From: Brachypterus glaber
Taxonomy: Eukaryota; Arthropoda; Insecta; Coleoptera; Kateretidae
DNA: 64,000 nt
Direction of reading: 5' to 3'
NCBI GenBank assembly: GCA_958510825.1
Contig: OY294049.1
Location: 29,707,415-29,771,414, forward strand
The position numbers and the translations under genes are program-made. Below the pieces are notes generated by a model. The model was given only the letters and a program-made list of their open reading frames with translations, did no database searches and had not been told where the DNA came from. Positions 63,743-64,000 of this stretch are shown in pieces (the stretch's first letter is position 1; every line of letters begins with the position of its first letter).

Positions 63743-64000
63743 GGGTACGGGATCATGTTCGTTTTTCACAGTGCTTCAGGTGCCTAAAGTTTGGCCATAT
63801 TGCTTCCAAGTGCGATGACTCAAAGCACAATCCAGCCTGTAAATATTGCCTGGATAAGCACCAGTCGAACACATGCCCTAATAAGGACAAACCCGATATA
63901 GCTGTCTGTACTTTGTGCACGTCATATAACAATATTAGGAACATGAGGGATGATGTTAAACATATCGTTGGATCTAACAGGTGTGGAGTTATGAAGAGGA
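63743..64000 (+). mobile_element. R1-like non-LTR retrotransposon, copy 5 (5'-truncated, runs off window)
   Basis: Begins inside ORF1 directly after (GTCT)6. The remainder lies beyond the window. Confidence 0.8.
63745..64000 (+). CDS. R1-like ORF1, zinc-knuckle region, partial
   Basis: An open frame from 63745 to the window end, no start codon because the element is 5'-truncated. VRDHVRFSQ precedes knuckles CFRCLKFGHIASKC, CKYCLDKHQSNTC and CTLCTSYNN..HIVGSNRC, matching ORF1 of copies 3 and 4 from about two-thirds of their length. All Cys and His residues of the three knuckles are present. Without its N-terminus it is unlikely to make a working protein. Confidence 0.82.

Overview
This window is AT-rich, eukaryotic and almost entirely built of transposable elements. 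The mix (R1-like, I-like and other endonuclease-type LINEs, Penelope-like elements, Ty3/gypsy and Ty1/copia LTR elements, mariner-type, hAT-like and piggyBac-like DNA elements, many foldback MITEs) suggests an insect or other arthropod with a large repeat-rich genome. The only host coding sequence I recognise is one 255-bp exon at 22028-22282 of a P4-ATPase related to ATP9A/ATP9B/Neo1, on the + strand. No neighbouring exon was recognised, so much of the window may be intron of that gene (inference).

Layout. 1-163 is a gap. 164-4240 is AT-rich sequence with a GT/GCGT microsatellite and three sets of degenerate tandem repeats. 4242-5366 is a composite palindrome holding two foldback elements, interrupted on its right by LINE 1 (about 5367-9267; ORF1 with a PHD-like zinc finger, ORF2 with endonuclease and RT). 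9268-11980 holds further repeats, an 83-bp TTAA-flanked piggyBac-type MITE and a 280-bp palindrome. 11985-12594 is the 3' end of a Penelope-like element (minus). A complete Ty3/gypsy provirus (12642-19114, minus, 4-bp TSD ATGG, LTRs identical by eye) lies in the 3' UTR of a truncated LINE; its gag is split by an insertion. 19560-23011 is repeats plus the host exon.

Two copies of one DNA transposon family that I cannot assign to a superfamily ('element T' here; about 4.2-4.4 kb, inverted repeats near 790 bp, apparent 6-bp TSD) hold most of the rest. Copy 1 (23012-36552) was invaded by a TA-flanked foldback (23479-24561) and by an element with about 175-bp inverted repeats and an 8-bp TSD ('element H', 27599-35690). 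H holds a copia provirus (27872-32227), a LINE RNase H fragment and three MITEs. Copy 2 (40193-52750) was invaded by a mariner-type element (40284-48611), which holds an intact-looking LINE 2 (40775-45448) and a hAT-like MITE (47231-47858). Between the copies lie a small Penelope insertion (36995-37430, 13-bp TSD, inverted terminal piece, hammerhead-like motif) and a large inverted duplication (about 37.9-40.8 kb) that contains the left end of T with the mariner already inside.

52977-53426 is a 450-bp (TGTC)n array, followed by three R1-like LINEs head to tail, with exactly 24 bp of (GTCT)6 at each of the two junctions: copy 3 (53427-58348), copy 4 (58373-63718) and copy 5 (63743 to the window end, 5'-truncated). 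This suggests integration into TCTG microsatellites. The nesting gives a relative insertion order, and several insertions look young because LTRs or reading frames are intact. All identities were judged by eye; no search or alignment was run.
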